A DNA stretch of 64,000 bases. It comes from Nocardia mexicana NBRC 108244. Lineage in GTDB: Bacteria > Actinomycetota > Actinomycetes > Mycobacteriales > Mycobacteriaceae. Where the stretch lies: assembly GCF_001613165.1 (NCBI RefSeq), contig NZ_BDBV01000006.1:62001-126000 (forward strand), written 5' to 3'. The translations under genes were made by a program, and so were the position numbers. The notes beneath the pieces were generated by a model. It ran no database searches. It worked only from the letters and a program-made list of their open reading frames with translations, and was not told the DNA's origin. Of the stretch, positions 1 through 11,644 are shown in pieces. Position 1 is the stretch's first letter; the number at the start of each line of letters is the position of its first letter.

Positions 1-39
1 CATTTCGCCACCGTCGAGATCGACCTCGCCAGCACTCAT
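1..39 (-). CDS. dprA: Start of a gene cut by the window edge, probably dprA
   Basis: Thirteen codons are visible, starting with ATG at 39 and running off the window. A GGGGGAGA ribosome site lies about five bases upstream. The visible residues are acidic and carry no diagnostic motif. The call rests on context: in related actinobacteria dprA, which loads RecA onto incoming single-stranded DNA, directly follows yifB on the same strand, as this fragment does. The 271-base gap between the two genes is larger than usual for that pair. Confidence 0.5.
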   Translation of the reverse strand, partial: MSAGEVDLDGGEM

Positions 40-310
40 CCGTCTCCCCCGCCCACAACCGGCGACAGGCTCCCCGTGGCACCGCGCCCCGGGCGCCCGC
101 CGAATCGACTACACGCGGCGAGGCCGATCGCATTCGATCTCTGCCGGGTGCGGGAGCACTCTCGGCGCGCGGCCTGATGATCGGTTACCGCAGCATTCTC
201 GAAACGTGTGCGTGCGCACCCGAATGGCGCCGGTTGCGGCGACCAGGACGATTCGCTCTGTGCAGCGCAGAGTCGAGATGCCGACGCGATCGTCCCGTGC
301 CGATTCCCGT
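40..310. other. Gap between yifB and the probable dprA
   Basis: Noncoding spacer of 271 bases between two minus-strand genes. It holds the ribosome site of the downstream gene near 41-50. No convincing reading frame, terminator or repeat was found; the open frames here have no family resemblance and look like chance frames in GC-rich DNA. Confidence 0.5.
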
Positions 311-1819
311 TCACGACGCTCCCCGCTGCCGGAAGTTCAACGCCTGCAGGACATCCTGCGTGGTGGGCACGTCCCCGCCCCGCAAGTCGCATATGGTCCA
401 GGCGACGCGGATCGCCCTGTCCGCGCCGCGCGCCGACATCCGCCCCTGCCGCAAGGCGTTCTCGACCGGAGTCAGTGACTCCCGGGGCAGCCGGAATCGC
501 TGGCGCAGCACGTGTCCGGGGACCTCGGCGTTGGCGACCCAGCCGTGGCCGGACCAGCGCCGCGCGGCCGCCCGCCGGGCCACCTCGACGCGCCCCCGCA
601 CCACCTCACTGCTCTCGGCCTCCGACGAGGCGAAGGCGCCCGCGGCCTGGCCGTGCATCTGAACCCAGATGTCGATCCGATCCATCAGCGGCCCCGACAA
701 CTTGCCGAGGTAACGCCGCCGCGCCAGAGGCGCACAGATGCAGTCCACATCGCGAGCGGGCGCACAGGGACACGGGTTGGCGGCCAGGATGAGCTGGAAG
801 CGTGCCGGGTACCGGGCCACGCCGTCGCGCCGGGCGATGCGAACCTCGCCCTCCTCCAACGGAGTTCGCAGGGCTTCCAGCACCTTGGCGCCGACCTCGG
901 CGCATTCGTCGAGGAACAGCACACCGCGATGGGCCCGGCTGACCGCCCCCGGCCGGGCGGAGCCGGACCCGCCGCCGACCATCGAACTCACCGACGACGA
1001 ATGATGCGGCGCGACGAACGGCGGGGCGGTGATCAGGGGGTGGTCGCCGGACAGCGTGCCCGCCACCGAATGGATCGCCGTCACCTCGAGCGACTCGGTC
1101 TCGCTCAGCGGTGGCAGCAGTGTCGGAAGGCGCTGTGCCAGCATGGTTTTCCCGATCCCGGGCGGCCCGGTGAGCAACAGGTGATGACCGCCGGCGGCCG
1201 CCACCTCCAGCGCCCAGCGCGCCTCGTCCTGACCCACCACCTCGTTGAGGTCGCCACCGGTGCGCTCGGGCGGCGGCAGTATCCCGTCCGGTTCGCGCAG
1301 GGCACCGTCACCACGCAACCAGTCGATGAGTTCCCGCAGCGTCGCCGCGCCGAGCACCGTGACCCCGTCCACCAGTCCGGCCTCGGCCAGCGTGCACTCC
1401 GGCACCACCACGGTCGACCGGCCCGCACCCCGCGCCGCCAGCACCGCGGGCAGGATGCCGCGCACTCGCCGCACCCGCCCGTCCAGCGCCAGCTCGCCCA
1501 GCAGCACGGCCCCGGCGAGCCGCGCCGACGGTATCGCGTCCCCCGCGTCCAGCACCGCCGCCGCGAGCGCCAGGTCGTAGACGCTGCCGATCTTCGGGAG
1601 CGTCGCGGGCGAGAGCGCCAGAATCACCCGGCCGTCGGGCCATTTCTCGCCGGAATTGGTCACCGCGGCCCGCACCCGGTCCCGGGATTCCTGCAGCGTG
1701 GTGTCCGGCCGCCCGACCAGGTGAACCGACGGCAGGCCCTGCCCGATATCGGCCTCGATCTCCACCAGCTGCCCGTCCACGCCGGTCACCGCGACCGAGT
1801 GGGCGCGGCCCAGCGCCAT
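311..1819 (-). CDS. YifB/ComM-family Mg-chelatase-like AAA+ ATPase
   Basis: A 502-residue protein of the YifB/ComM family. The N-terminal third is the Lon-protease-like S5 fold domain. The AAA+ core carries Walker A GPPGIGKT near residue 218 and Walker B VLFLDE near 302, followed by an arginine-rich sensor region and the C-terminal Mg-chelatase helical domain with the conserved MSARGADRAIRVAWT. In transformable bacteria ComM is a helicase promoting branch migration during DNA uptake; its role in actinobacteria is not settled. The ATG at 1819 overlaps the yraN stop by four bases, so the two are translationally coupled. Length and motifs are complete. Confidence 0.93.
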   Translation of the reverse strand: MALGRAHSVAVTGVDGQLVEIEADIGQGLPSVHLVGRPDTTLQESRDRVRAAVTNSGEKWPDGRVILALSPATLPKIGSVYDLALAAAVLDAGDAIPSARLAGAVLLGELALDGRVRRVRGILPAVLAARGAGRSTVVVPECTLAEAGLVDGVTVLGAATLRELIDWLRGDGALREPDGILPPPERTGGDLNEVVGQDEARWALEVAAAGGHHLLLTGPPGIGKTMLAQRLPTLLPPLSETESLEVTAIHSVAGTLSGDHPLITAPPFVAPHHSSSVSSMVGGGSGSARPGAVSRAHRGVLFLDECAEVGAKVLEALRTPLEEGEVRIARRDGVARYPARFQLILAANPCPCAPARDVDCICAPLARRRYLGKLSGPLMDRIDIWVQMHGQAAGAFASSEAESSEVVRGRVEVARRAAARRWSGHGWVANAEVPGHVLRQRFRLPRESLTPVENALRQGRMSARGADRAIRVAWTICDLRGGDVPTTQDVLQALNFRQRGAS

Positions 1820-2175
1820 CAGAACACCGCCCGCAGGTGCTCGATGACCGGCTCGCTATCGCGGACCAGCAGCACCGACACCACATCGAAGCGCACCCGC
1901 AGCCACGGCCCCGCCTGCTCGTTGAGCCACAGCAGCGCCAGCCGCCGAATGCGCTGCTGTTTACGGAAAGTCACCGCCTCCGCGGGAACCCCGAACCCCA
2001 GCCCGGAGCGGGTCTTCACCTCGACGAACGCGGTCACCTCCGCATCGCGAGCGATCAGATCCAGCTCGCCGTAGCGGCAGCGCCAGTTCCGTTCGACGAT
2101 CTCCATCCCGGCCTCGCGCAGGAACTGCGCGGCCAGCTCTTCCCCTTGCGCCCCCAGCGCCAGATTATGTGCCAC
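1819..2175 (-). CDS. YraN (UPF0102) nuclease-fold protein
   Basis: A 118-residue protein of the UPF0102/YraN family, which has a restriction-endonuclease-like PD-(D/E)XK fold. The active-site pattern is visible: E and D in GELDLIARD near residues 45-53, then FVEVKTR near 60. The biochemical role is not established. It is almost always beside yifB, as here, sharing an ATGA overlap with it, which suggests a common DNA-metabolism role. The size is normal for the family. The start follows MAHNLALGAQGEELA, the usual family N-terminus. Confidence 0.92.
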   Translation of the reverse strand: MAHNLALGAQGEELAAQFLREAGMEIVERNWRCRYGELDLIARDAEVTAFVEVKTRSGLGFGVPAEAVTFRKQQRIRRLALLWLNEQAGPWLRVRFDVVSVLLVRDSEPVIEHLRAVF

Positions 2176-2296
2176 CCGCCCACGATGACCGAAACCCGAA
2201 GCGCCTCAACGACTCCGACCAGGCAAAACAAGAAACCTGTTGATAACCCCAACCCTGTGCACAACAAGCGACGCGACGCAGGGTTGGGGTCCACCC

Positions 2297-2602
2297 CTAC
2301 TCGGGCAACCGCAGGTCCGGCTTCTCCAACTCCTCGATATTCACATCCTTGAACGTGATCACCCGAACATGCTTGACGAACCGCGCAGGCCGGTACATGT
2401 CCCACACCCACGCGTCCGACATGCGCACCTCGAAATACACCTCCCCGTCGGCGTTCTGCGGCCGCAGTTCGACGGAATTGGCGAGATAGAAGCGGCGCTC
2501 GGTCTCCACCACGTACGAGAACTGACCGACGATGTCCTTGTACTCGCGGTACAGCGAGAGCTCCATCTCGGTTTCGTACTTCTCGAGGTCCTCTGCACTC
2601 AT
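2297..2602 (-). CDS. DUF2469 conserved actinobacterial protein
   Basis: A 101-residue protein of DUF2469, found throughout actinobacteria directly downstream of rnhB; its function is unknown. The start at 2602 (MSAEDLEKYETEMEL) is chosen because it matches the family N-terminus and has AAGGAGGA about 11 bases upstream. A longer frame to 2656 would overlap rnhB. The protein is acidic and aromatic-rich with no signal or membrane segment. It is the last gene of the lepB-rnhB-DUF2469 run. Confidence 0.92.
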   Translation of the reverse strand: MSAEDLEKYETEMELSLYREYKDIVGQFSYVVETERRFYLANSVELRPQNADGEVYFEVRMSDAWVWDMYRPARFVKHVRVITFKDVNIEELEKPDLRLPE

Positions 2603-2645
2603 CTGGTGGAATGTCCTCCTTCTCGCCACAATGCGTGTGCCGACA

Positions 2646-3554
2646 TCATCTCGCATGGGCGGTGCCGGTAGCCACTCGCCTCGATTCGGGCATGTCCGGA
2701 TCGGCGACCACGCCCTCCGGATCCATCAGCGCCTCGGCTTCGATCATTGCCTCCGGATCGATCGCCTCCTCCGCGTCGAGCACCGCGGCGTCGACCGTCT
2801 CGTCCGGTGCGACTCCTTCGGACTGCCCGTTCAACCGCACATTCCGCCAGGACCGGCGGTGTTCGTTGCTCGGCCCGAGCTCCTTCAGGGCCGCCAGGTG
2901 CTCCGGGGTGTTGTAGCCCTTGTGCGCGGCGAAGCCGTAGCCGGGGATCCGCTTGTCCAGGTCCACCATCATGCGGTCGCGGGTCACCTTCGCCAGGATG
3001 CTGGCCGCCGCGATACAGGCCGCGGACGCGTCCCCGCCGATCACCGGCAGCGACGGCACGGGAATGCCGGGCACCCGGAAGCCGTCGGTGAGCACGTAGC
3101 CGGGGTCGGCGCCCAGCCCGGCCACCGCCCGCCGCATGCCCTCGATATTCGCGACATGAATGCCGATGGCGTCGATCTCCCATGCCGGGATCACCACCAC
3201 CTGCCACGCCAGCGCCCGGCGCTTGATGATCGGAAACAGCCGCTCCCGGGTCGCCTCGGTGAGCCGCTTGGAGTCGTCCAGTTCGGCCAGCGAATCGTAG
3301 GCCTTGGGCGCGAGCAGGCAGGCCGCGACGACCAGCGGCCCCGCGCAGCATCCGCGCCCGGCCTCGTCAACGCCCGCGACGGGCCCCAGCCCGCTGCGGA
3401 TCAGCGCCGCCTCCAGGGTGCGCAGGCCACTCGCCTTGCGCATCACGACCCGGGGCGGCCAATCGCCGCTGCGCACGGCGATGGGTCGAATCCCTTTGCC
3501 GCCCTTACCCTTGCGGGCGGCGCGCTGCTGATTCCGCGCCACTGCTGCCACCAT
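2646..3554 (-). CDS. rnhB: Ribonuclease HII
   Basis: RNase HII cuts the RNA strand of RNA-DNA hybrids and single ribonucleotides in DNA. The catalytic acidic residues are visible in [14 protein letters not shown] (D and E) near residue 62, in the segment around LTDGFRVP, and in [18 protein letters not shown] near 175. The full frame is 302 residues, longer than usual, with a basic N-terminus of about 37 residues. An internal ATG at 3443 ([14 protein letters not shown]) gives 265 residues, close to the mycobacterial size, and may be the real start. The C-terminus after about residue 235 is an acidic tail. It lies between lepB and DUF2469. Confidence 0.92.
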   Translation of the reverse strand: MVAAVARNQQRAARKGKGGKGIRPIAVRSGDWPPRVVMRKASGLRTLEAALIRSGLGPVAGVDEAGRGCCAGPLVVAACLLAPKAYDSLAELDDSKRLTEATRERLFPIIKRRALAWQVVVIPAWEIDAIGIHVANIEGMRRAVAGLGADPGYVLTDGFRVPGIPVPSLPVIGGDASAACIAAASILAKVTRDRMMVDLDKRIPGYGFAAHKGYNTPEHLAALKELGPSNEHRRSWRNVRLNGQSEGVAPDETVDAAVLDAEEAIDPEAMIEAEALMDPEGVVADPDMPESRRVATGTAHAR

Positions 3555-3593
3555 TCGATTATCCGCGCGTTCGATTTCCGGCTGCTACCCGGG

Positions 3594-4415
3594 TCAGTTC
3601 GTCTGGGGGTCTTCCGACCGGATCGGCCCGATCCGGTTGGGCGGCCAGATCTTGAACACCGCCTTGCCGCGGATGTCGTCGACGGGCACGGTGCCGGAGT
3701 ATTCGTCGTCGACGTGCGCGCGGGAGTCGGCGGATTCGTTGCGGTTGTCGCCCATCACCCAGACGTTGCCGTCGGGCACCTTGACCGGCCCGAACTCCCG
3801 GCCCACCGGGTTGATCCGCAGCGTGCCCTGCACATTCGTCGCGTAGGGCAGGCCCGGCTGGTACGGGAAGTTGTAGTGCGCGTACGACTCATCGAGGGGT
3901 TTGCCGTCGACCATCACCCGGCCCTGGGCGTCGCAGCACTGCACGGTCTGACCGCCGGTCGCGACCACACGCTTCACCAGATCGTTCTCGTCCGGGGGCA
4001 CCAGCCCGAAGAACGAGAAGAAGTTCTGGACGCCGCGGATGACGACATTGCTGGAGCGGTTGGAGCGGTAGGCCTTGTTCCAGGAATCGCTCGGGCCCAC
4101 GAACACCACCACGTCGCCGGGCGAGGGGTCGCCGAAGTCGTAGCTCAGCTTCTCGACGTAGATGCGGTCGCCGGTGCAGCCGGCGCAGCCGTGCAGCGTC
4201 GGCTCCATCGACTGCGACGGGATCACGTACGGACGGCCGATGAACGTCACCACCAGCGCGGCGATCACCGCTGCGATCACGATCAGGATCGGCAGCTCCT
4301 GCCAGAAGGGGCGCTGCTTCTTCTGCTTCTTGGCCCGCCGTCGCCTCGGCGTGGTTGCCCCCGCGCGTTCGTCATCCGCTCCGGATACCCGCACCGAGTC
4401 GATTTCGTCTGCCAC
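3594..4415 (-). CDS. lepB: Type I signal peptidase
   Basis: Removes signal peptides from secreted proteins at the outer face of the membrane. The 273-residue protein starts with GTG, has a basic cytoplasmic N-terminus, one membrane segment (about 41-60), then SQSMEPTL with catalytic Ser69 and VKRVVATGG with general-base Lys148. The S26 box GDNRNESADSR follows near residue 221. Four cysteines (C77 and C80, plus a CC pair near 161) lie in the extracytoplasmic part. It sits between rplS and rnhB as in mycobacteria. Confidence 0.95.
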   Translation of the reverse strand: MADEIDSVRVSGADDERAGATTPRRRRAKKQKKQRPFWQELPILIVIAAVIAALVVTFIGRPYVIPSQSMEPTLHGCAGCTGDRIYVEKLSYDFGDPSPGDVVVFVGPSDSWNKAYRSNRSSNVVIRGVQNFFSFFGLVPPDENDLVKRVVATGGQTVQCCDAQGRVMVDGKPLDESYAHYNFPYQPGLPYATNVQGTLRINPVGREFGPVKVPDGNVWVMGDNRNESADSRAHVDDEYSGTVPVDDIRGKAVFKIWPPNRIGPIRSEDPQTN

Positions 4416-4476
4416 GCCGAACAGCGTAGCCCGGCATGCTGAGTGCCCGCGCGGTGCCGCCCCGGCGCGGGAAAGG

Positions 4477-4507
4477 AAAAACCCCCGGCCGACCGGCCGG
4501 GGGTTTT
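4477..4507 (-). terminator. Intrinsic terminator of rplS
   Basis: A perfect hairpin with arms ACCCCCGGCC and GGCCGGGGGT around the loop GACC, flanked by A and T runs on either side so it works in both directions. It lies 19 bases after the rplS stop on the minus strand and upstream of lepB. Confidence 0.85.
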
Positions 4508-4525
4508 ACGAGCAGAGTGGCTGCC

Positions 4526-4867
4526 TCAGCGCTTTTCCTTGATCTTGGCGGCCTTGCCGCGCAGATCGCGCAGGTAGTACAGCTTCGCGCGGCGGACATC
4601 GCCGCGGGTCACGACATCGATGTGGTCGATGGTGGGGCTGTGCACCGGGAAGGTGCGCTCGACGCCGACACCGAAGGACACCTTGCGGACCGTGAAGGTC
4701 TCGCGGATGCCGCCACCCTGGCGCCGGATCACGGCGCCCTTGAAGACCTGGATGCGCTCCTTGTTGCCTTCGATGACCTTCACGTGCACGTTGACGGTGT
4801 CGCCCGGCCGGAAGTCGGGGACATCGGTGCGCAGCGACTTTTCGTCGACGAAGTCGAGGGTGTTCAT
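4526..4867 (-). CDS. rplS: 50S ribosomal protein L19
   Basis: Large-subunit ribosomal protein at the 30S-50S interface. The 113-residue protein shows typical L19 features: [16 protein letters not shown] near the N-terminus, the [12 protein letters not shown] strand, and [23 protein letters not shown] at the C-terminus. The ATG at 4867 is preceded by AAAGGACG at good distance, so the longer upstream frame is not used. It is followed by a strong terminator at 4477-4507. Confidence 0.97.
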   Translation of the reverse strand: MNTLDFVDEKSLRTDVPDFRPGDTVNVHVKVIEGNKERIQVFKGAVIRRQGGGIRETFTVRKVSFGVGVERTFPVHSPTIDHIDVVTRGDVRRAKLYYLRDLRGKAAKIKEKR

Positions 4868-5072
4868 TTCCGTCCTTTGGAAGTTCTCGTGAACAGAGGA
4901 ACCTGGCGGCCTGCCGCTCGACCGGTTCGTGCTCCGGATATTGGGCGGTGCGCCGGGCGGACTCGCCCAGGGCAACCCGGTTATTGTGCCAGACCACGCA
5001 CCCGGACGGTTAATCGGGTTGCCGACGCCACGTTCGCCCGCTATGGCCAGGCCTGCGGAGGCCCGGGGCAGG

Positions 5073-5936
5073 TCAGTCGGCAACCTTGCGGCCCACCCAC
5101 ACCGGGTGCGGCGGCGCGGGGGCCGGAACCACGGTACGCGCCAATTCCTCTTCGGTCGCGCGCCGCACGTGCGCGACGTCCGGGCTCCCGGCGATCAGGT
5201 CCTGCACGAAGATCTTGGCCCGGATCACCGGGCGCCGGTAGCGGCGTTCACGCCGGATCGCCCGCTGCATGAGCTTCGACCGGCCCGCGTACCGCCAGCG
5301 CGCCCAGGGCGCGCCGGGGCGGCTCAGCCGCAGCGCCCCGACGACCAGCAGCGGGAGGAAGAACATGCCGAACAGGCCGGTCCAGATCTTGCCCTTGGCG
5401 ATGACGATCGCCGCGAGTGCCAGGTTCACGATCGCGAACAGCGCGCCCAGGATCTGGCCCGGCCGGCTGCCGTCGTAGCGGATGTCGTTGACCTCGAGCA
5501 GCCACAGCGGATGAAAGCCGAGCAGCAGCAGCCCCGTCACCGCCAGCGCGACGAATACCGCGTCGACCGAGGTGCGGCCCTGCTCCTCCCAGTACACGTC
5601 GCGCAGGTAGTAGATCAGCGCGAACTCGTCGAGCACGAGGGCCGCGCCGACGCCGAACGCCGACGCCAGCACGCTCACCGTGCCGACCCCGCTGCCATAC
5701 GACGCGACCAGCCCGATCCCGGACAGCAGCACCAGCACGACCCCGAACACCATGTGATGGATGTGCACGTCCCCCGCGCGCAGGTTGCCCGGCCACCACC
5801 GCACCTGCTTGCGAATCAGCCGGACGCTCAGGCGAATCAGCAGAAACCCGACGATGAACCCGAGCAGAAAGCACAGCAGCGGTAGACGCCCCTGCGCGAT
5901 GACCGAGTCATCGAGCCACCGTCTGATACCTGCCAT
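5073..5936 (-). CDS. Polytopic membrane protein of unknown function
   Basis: A 287-residue integral membrane protein with about seven hydrophobic segments between residues 15 and 225, a conserved-looking HIHHMVFG in the second helix region, and a basic soluble tail rich in Arg after about residue 230. The start [12 protein letters not shown] at 5936 is preferred to a longer arginine-rich frame that looks like untranslated DNA. I recognise it only as a protein conserved in actinobacteria; the histidines in HIHH near a membrane segment could bind metal, but that is inference. It is transcribed alone, before rplS. Confidence 0.8.
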   Translation of the reverse strand: MAGIRRWLDDSVIAQGRLPLLCFLLGFIVGFLLIRLSVRLIRKQVRWWPGNLRAGDVHIHHMVFGVVLVLLSGIGLVASYGSGVGTVSVLASAFGVGAALVLDEFALIYYLRDVYWEEQGRTSVDAVFVALAVTGLLLLGFHPLWLLEVNDIRYDGSRPGQILGALFAIVNLALAAIVIAKGKIWTGLFGMFFLPLLVVGALRLSRPGAPWARWRYAGRSKLMQRAIRRERRYRRPVIRAKIFVQDLIAGSPDVAHVRRATEEELARTVVPAPAPPHPVWVGRKVAD

Positions 5937-6311
5937 GTCCCAGTCGTCTCCGGAGTCGCTGCGGGATCGGTCGCGGTCTCCGCTGCGCGCGCTCGATGCG
6001 CCGGACCCGCTGCCACATTGTGCAGGAATTACATGACGACCGGCCGAACCCCGCGCGACGCACCGCACAACCCGCCCACGTGTCCGGCTATCCGGCCGCC
6101 ACGGCGCACGGTTGGGCTCAGCCGATATCGCCGTTCGGTCGGTAGGGTGCCCGCGCCACCGCAACAACGACTCGTTGCCTGGCGATTACTGTGCCGAATG
6201 CGGCCAGAGGCACGGCGCAGCGCATCCGCCATGGCGCCGCACCACCACTCTGCCCGCGGCCCGGCAGAACCCACTCCCGGCGCGGGGCTACCCGCCGGAA
6301 TTGTCCCTCTC
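5937..6311. other. Noncoding stretch with a tex 3'-end copy and a zinc-ribbon-like remnant
   Basis: 375 bases between tex and the membrane-protein gene. It contains a second copy (6213-6239) of 27 bases from the tex 3' end. On the plus strand around 6150-6205 one frame reads CPRHRNNDSLPGDYCAECGQ, which resembles the N-terminal zinc ribbon of larger actinobacterial proteins but runs into the tex repeat copy without forming a known gene. It may be a gene remnant. Confidence 0.4.
6213..6239 (-). repeat. 27-bp direct repeat of the tex 3' end
   Basis: Positions 6213-6239 and 6331-6357 are identical over 27 bases, 118 bases apart, and both are bordered on the low-coordinate side by TGCCGAAT at slightly different spacing. 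The second copy lies within tex and encodes GAMADALRR near its C-terminus; the first lies just after the tex stop in another frame. A short tandem duplication of the gene end explains it. Confidence 0.75.
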
Positions 6312-8861
<2,550 letters not shown>

Positions 8862-8994
8862 GCCCGCAGACACTACCGTCGCACCCCGACAGCCAGCCAG
8901 AGTGCCGCACCGGAAGTACCTTCGGCCACATCCTGTTCCGCTCGTCCCACCCGCCTCAGCAGCGGCGACGGGTGCGAGCCGCAACCAGCGCGGA

Positions 8995-9576
8995 TCATGC
9001 CGGGCGGGCCGAGGCGCGCAGATATCCGAGAAGATCGTCGACGAGATCGGACGGGTCGGCGTGTCCCTTGCCGTCGGCCGACAGATGTCCGGCGGCGGCC
9101 AGATCGGCGGCCCCGTGCGCCAGCGCGCGCAGCAGTGCGGCGAGCCGTTCGGGATCCCCCGCGGGCAGCGCACCGGCGGTCTGCGCCTGGGCGACCAGCG
9201 CCACCAACGCACTCTGCGCGTTGTGCGCGACCTCGGTCAGCTCCGGCGATTCGACCGACCAGCTGCCGAAGACCAGTTTGAAGCGCGCCGGGCGAGTCAG
9301 CGCCCACCCGATATAGCTGTGCAGCACCTCGCGCAGCACGTCCGCGGGATCCGGATACCGCTGCGCGATCGCCGCGAATTCGATTGCGCGCTCGGATAAT
9401 TCGCGCGCCGCCACGGCGGCCAGCAACGCCTGCTTGCTGGCGAAGTGCTTGTACGGAGCGTTGTGCGACACCCCCGCGCCGATGCCGACCTCGCGCAGCG
9501 TCACCGCCTCGACCCCGCCGCCGTCCAGCAGCCGCAGCGCGGAGTCGAGCAGTACCTCACGGGTCGTCGGGGCCAT
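8995..9576 (-). CDS. TetR-family repressor of the divergent SDR gene
   Basis: A 193-residue TetR regulator. The helix-turn-helix is clear at residues 27-49 (TLREVGIGAGVSHNAPYKHFASKQALL). The C-terminal ligand domain resembles the TetR_C_33/WHG group. The start MAPTTREVLLDSA at 9576 fits the family; a longer frame would run into its own operator. It is divergent from the SDR gene at 9661, with two strong palindromes between, so it probably represses both genes until a small molecule, perhaps the SDR substrate, binds. Confidence 0.9.
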   Translation of the reverse strand: MAPTTREVLLDSALRLLDGGGVEAVTLREVGIGAGVSHNAPYKHFASKQALLAAVAARELSERAIEFAAIAQRYPDPADVLREVLHSYIGWALTRPARFKLVFGSWSVESPELTEVAHNAQSALVALVAQAQTAGALPAGDPERLAALLRALAHGAADLAAAGHLSADGKGHADPSDLVDDLLGYLRASARPA

Positions 9577-9593
9577 CGGCTCATCGTACGACC

Positions 9594-9639
9594 AGGTTGA
9601 CAATGTCAACCTGGCGGCCTAGGTTGACGTTGTCAACCA
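9594..9639. promoter_or_regulatory. Double TetR operator
   Basis: Two near-identical palindromes: 9594-9612 has arms AGGTTGACA and TGTCAACCT around one base, and 9621-9639 has AGGTTGAC and GTCAACC around three. Their centres are 27 bases apart. They lie between the tetR start (9576) and the SDR start (9661) and include a TTGACA that could be a -35 box. Confidence 0.85.
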
Positions 9640-9660
9640 GCGTACGGACGGGAGTTGGAC

Positions 9661-10545
9661 ATGAACCACACAGGGACGGCGGTCGTCACCGGCGCCACGA
9701 ACGGCATCGGCGAGGCGATCGCGAGGCAGCTCTCCGCGCGCGGCTGGACGGTGGTCACGGTGGGGCGCAGCACCGAGCGACTGGCGGCCGCGCAACAACG
9801 GATCCGCGCGGTCGTGCCGCAGGCCGACCTGCGGTCCGAACTCGCCGACCTCTCGCTGCTGACCCAGGTGCGAGCACTGGCGGACCGCCTCGATCCGGCG
9901 CAGGTCGACGTCGTGATCAGCAATGCCGCCGTGGTCGCGGATCTGGCCGATCACACCGAGGAAGGAGTGCAGCGCACCCTGGCGACCAACCACCTCGCGC
10001 CCTATCTGCTGCTGCGCACGGTGGGCGAAAGGATCGCCGCGTCAGGACGATCCGCACGACTGGTCGTGGTCGGCGCCTCCCCGACAGCGCTGCGCAGGGT
10101 TCCGGTCGACCTGGACGATCTGGGTTTCGCGGCCGAGCGGGGGTTCGCCGCGGCCCCGAGCTTCCGCCCCTTCGTCGCCTACGGGCGCACCAAGAACATG
10201 AACGCGATGTTCGTCTACAGCCTCGCCCGTCGCCTGGCGGGGACCGGCGTCACCGTGAACGGCGCGCATCCCGGCATCATCCGCGACACCGGCCTCGGCC
10301 GGGACTCGGCCACGGGCCTGCTCCGAGTCTTCGGCTGGACGCAATGGCTGAACCCGATGCTGGGCGGCCCGGACGCGGGCGCGGACACCCCGGTCTGGCT
10401 GGCCACGGCACCGGAGCTATCGGATACGACGGGCCGATTCTTCGTGCGGCGCAAGGCCGTTCGCACCGCCCCGCACACCACGGACACCGCACGCCTGGAC
10501 CGGCTGTGGGAAGAAAGCGCCGAGCTGGTCGGCCTGCCCGCGTAG
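9661..10545 (+). CDS. Short-chain dehydrogenase/reductase
   Basis: A 294-residue NAD(P)-dependent oxidoreductase. It has the cofactor motif TGATNGIG at residues 12-19, the NAA variant of the structural NNAG motif near residue 86, and a YGRTK catalytic Tyr/Lys pair near 178-182. The layout resembles the retinol-dehydrogenase-like SDR group. ATG 9661 is chosen because GGAG lies six bases upstream; a TTG two codons earlier overlaps that site. Its divergent TetR neighbour and the operator pair indicate inducible expression. The substrate is unknown. Confidence 0.9.
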   Translation: MNHTGTAVVTGATNGIGEAIARQLSARGWTVVTVGRSTERLAAAQQRIRAVVPQADLRSELADLSLLTQVRALADRLDPAQVDVVISNAAVVADLADHTEEGVQRTLATNHLAPYLLLRTVGERIAASGRSARLVVVGASPTALRRVPVDLDDLGFAAERGFAAAPSFRPFVAYGRTKNMNAMFVYSLARRLAGTGVTVNGAHPGIIRDTGLGRDSATGLLRVFGWTQWLNPMLGGPDAGADTPVWLATAPELSDTTGRFFVRRKAVRTAPHTTDTARLDRLWEESAELVGLPA

Positions 10546-10674
10546 CCACCCGGCCTGACCGGTCGCGAATCCGGCCCACCCGGCAGGAATTGCCGCGAGG
10601 AGGCGGATCGTGTCCGTCCAGGCCGGTTCCACGACACCCTGACCGCTGCGCCGCCCTCATCCGCGGCTACCGAA

Positions 10675-11628
10675 TCAAAGCGCGCCGCTGTTGTTTTCGG
10701 CCTCGCGTTCGAGATACGCCGCGATGCCGTCGAGCTGGCGTTGCAGGCCGAACTCGAACAGCGCGTCGATATCGTCGAGCTCGCGCCGGTTCACCTCGAA
10801 CGCCGCGATCAGCGGGAACCGGCCCGAGCCGACGATCTGCTCGGCCGCCGCGTCGTCGGATGCGCGCCGGAATGCCGCGGATCCGCTGCCGGTCACCTCG
10901 GCCACGCGACTCAGCGCGATTCCGGTGACGTAGCCCGCCAGCGAGATCATCAGCCGCATCAGGATCACGGGGTCCAGGCCGAGATCGCGCAGGACGGCGA
11001 GCTGCCATTCGACGTGTGCCATCGCGTTGGGCAGCAGCGGCGGATCGATCAGGGAGGCGACCAGCGGCGCAGCCCAGGGGTGGCGCCGATAGATACGCCA
11101 CTGCCACCGGGCCCCGGTCTCCAACCGGGAACGCCAATCCGGCGGGCCGGGCTCCGGCAGGCGGTGCTCCCCGAAGGCGGCGTCGGTCATGAGCACGCAC
11201 AGCTGTTCCTTGTCGGCGACGTGGCGGTACAGCGCCATCGCGCCCACGCCCAGCTCGGCGCCGACGCGGCGCATGGACACCGCGCGCAGTCCCTCGGCAT
11301 CGGCGACCGCGATCCCGGTGCGCACGATGCGCTGCCGGGTCAGCGCCGAGTCGGGCGGCGCCGCGCGCGGAGTCTGCTTCGCGAGTGACGGGATACGCCG
11401 GACGACCGTTCCCACGCCGGGGACAGCCTCGGCCAGTCCCTCGCGCTGCAGCAGGGACAGCGCCTTGGTCGCGGTCGCCATCGCCACACCCCGGTCCCGG
11501 ATCAGCTGCCGCGTGGACGGCAGCCGATCGCCGGGCCGGAGTTCACCGGATTCGATGCGACCGCGGAGCTCGGCGGCGATCCGCAGGTACGGCGGGCCGG
11601 GCCGGGCGTGCCCCTCTGCATCTCTCAT
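10675..11628 (-). CDS. GntR-TetR chimeric transcription regulator
   Basis: A 317-residue protein with two DNA-binding domains. Residues 12-80 form a GntR winged helix (YLRIAAELRGRIESGELRPGDRLPSTRQL, VPGVGTVV). After a Pro-rich linker, residues 97-145 form a TetR helix-turn-helix (VSMRRVGAELGVGAMALYRHVADKEQL) and the rest is a TetR C-terminal ligand domain. This fusion type is known in actinobacteria, but how the two DNA-binding domains cooperate is unclear. It is divergent from the DUF2306 gene, and the intergenic space holds a GCACTAGTGC palindrome and a direct repeat that could be separate sites for the two domains. Confidence 0.9.
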   Translation of the reverse strand: MRDAEGHARPGPPYLRIAAELRGRIESGELRPGDRLPSTRQLIRDRGVAMATATKALSLLQREGLAEAVPGVGTVVRRIPSLAKQTPRAAPPDSALTRQRIVRTGIAVADAEGLRAVSMRRVGAELGVGAMALYRHVADKEQLCVLMTDAAFGEHRLPEPGPPDWRSRLETGARWQWRIYRRHPWAAPLVASLIDPPLLPNAMAHVEWQLAVLRDLGLDPVILMRLMISLAGYVTGIALSRVAEVTGSGSAAFRRASDDAAAEQIVGSGRFPLIAAFEVNRRELDDIDALFEFGLQRQLDGIAAYLEREAENNSGAL

Positions 11629-11644
11629 TGCGCACCACCCTAGC

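Noticed and set aside
2532..4442. Very long plus-strand frames opposite rnhB and lepB (and similar ones opposite glnD, amtB, smc, tex and kdpB).
   Set aside because: They mirror well-supported minus-strand genes, are rich in Arg/His/Gly/Pro, and show no family motif. GC-rich codon bias opens such antisense frames.
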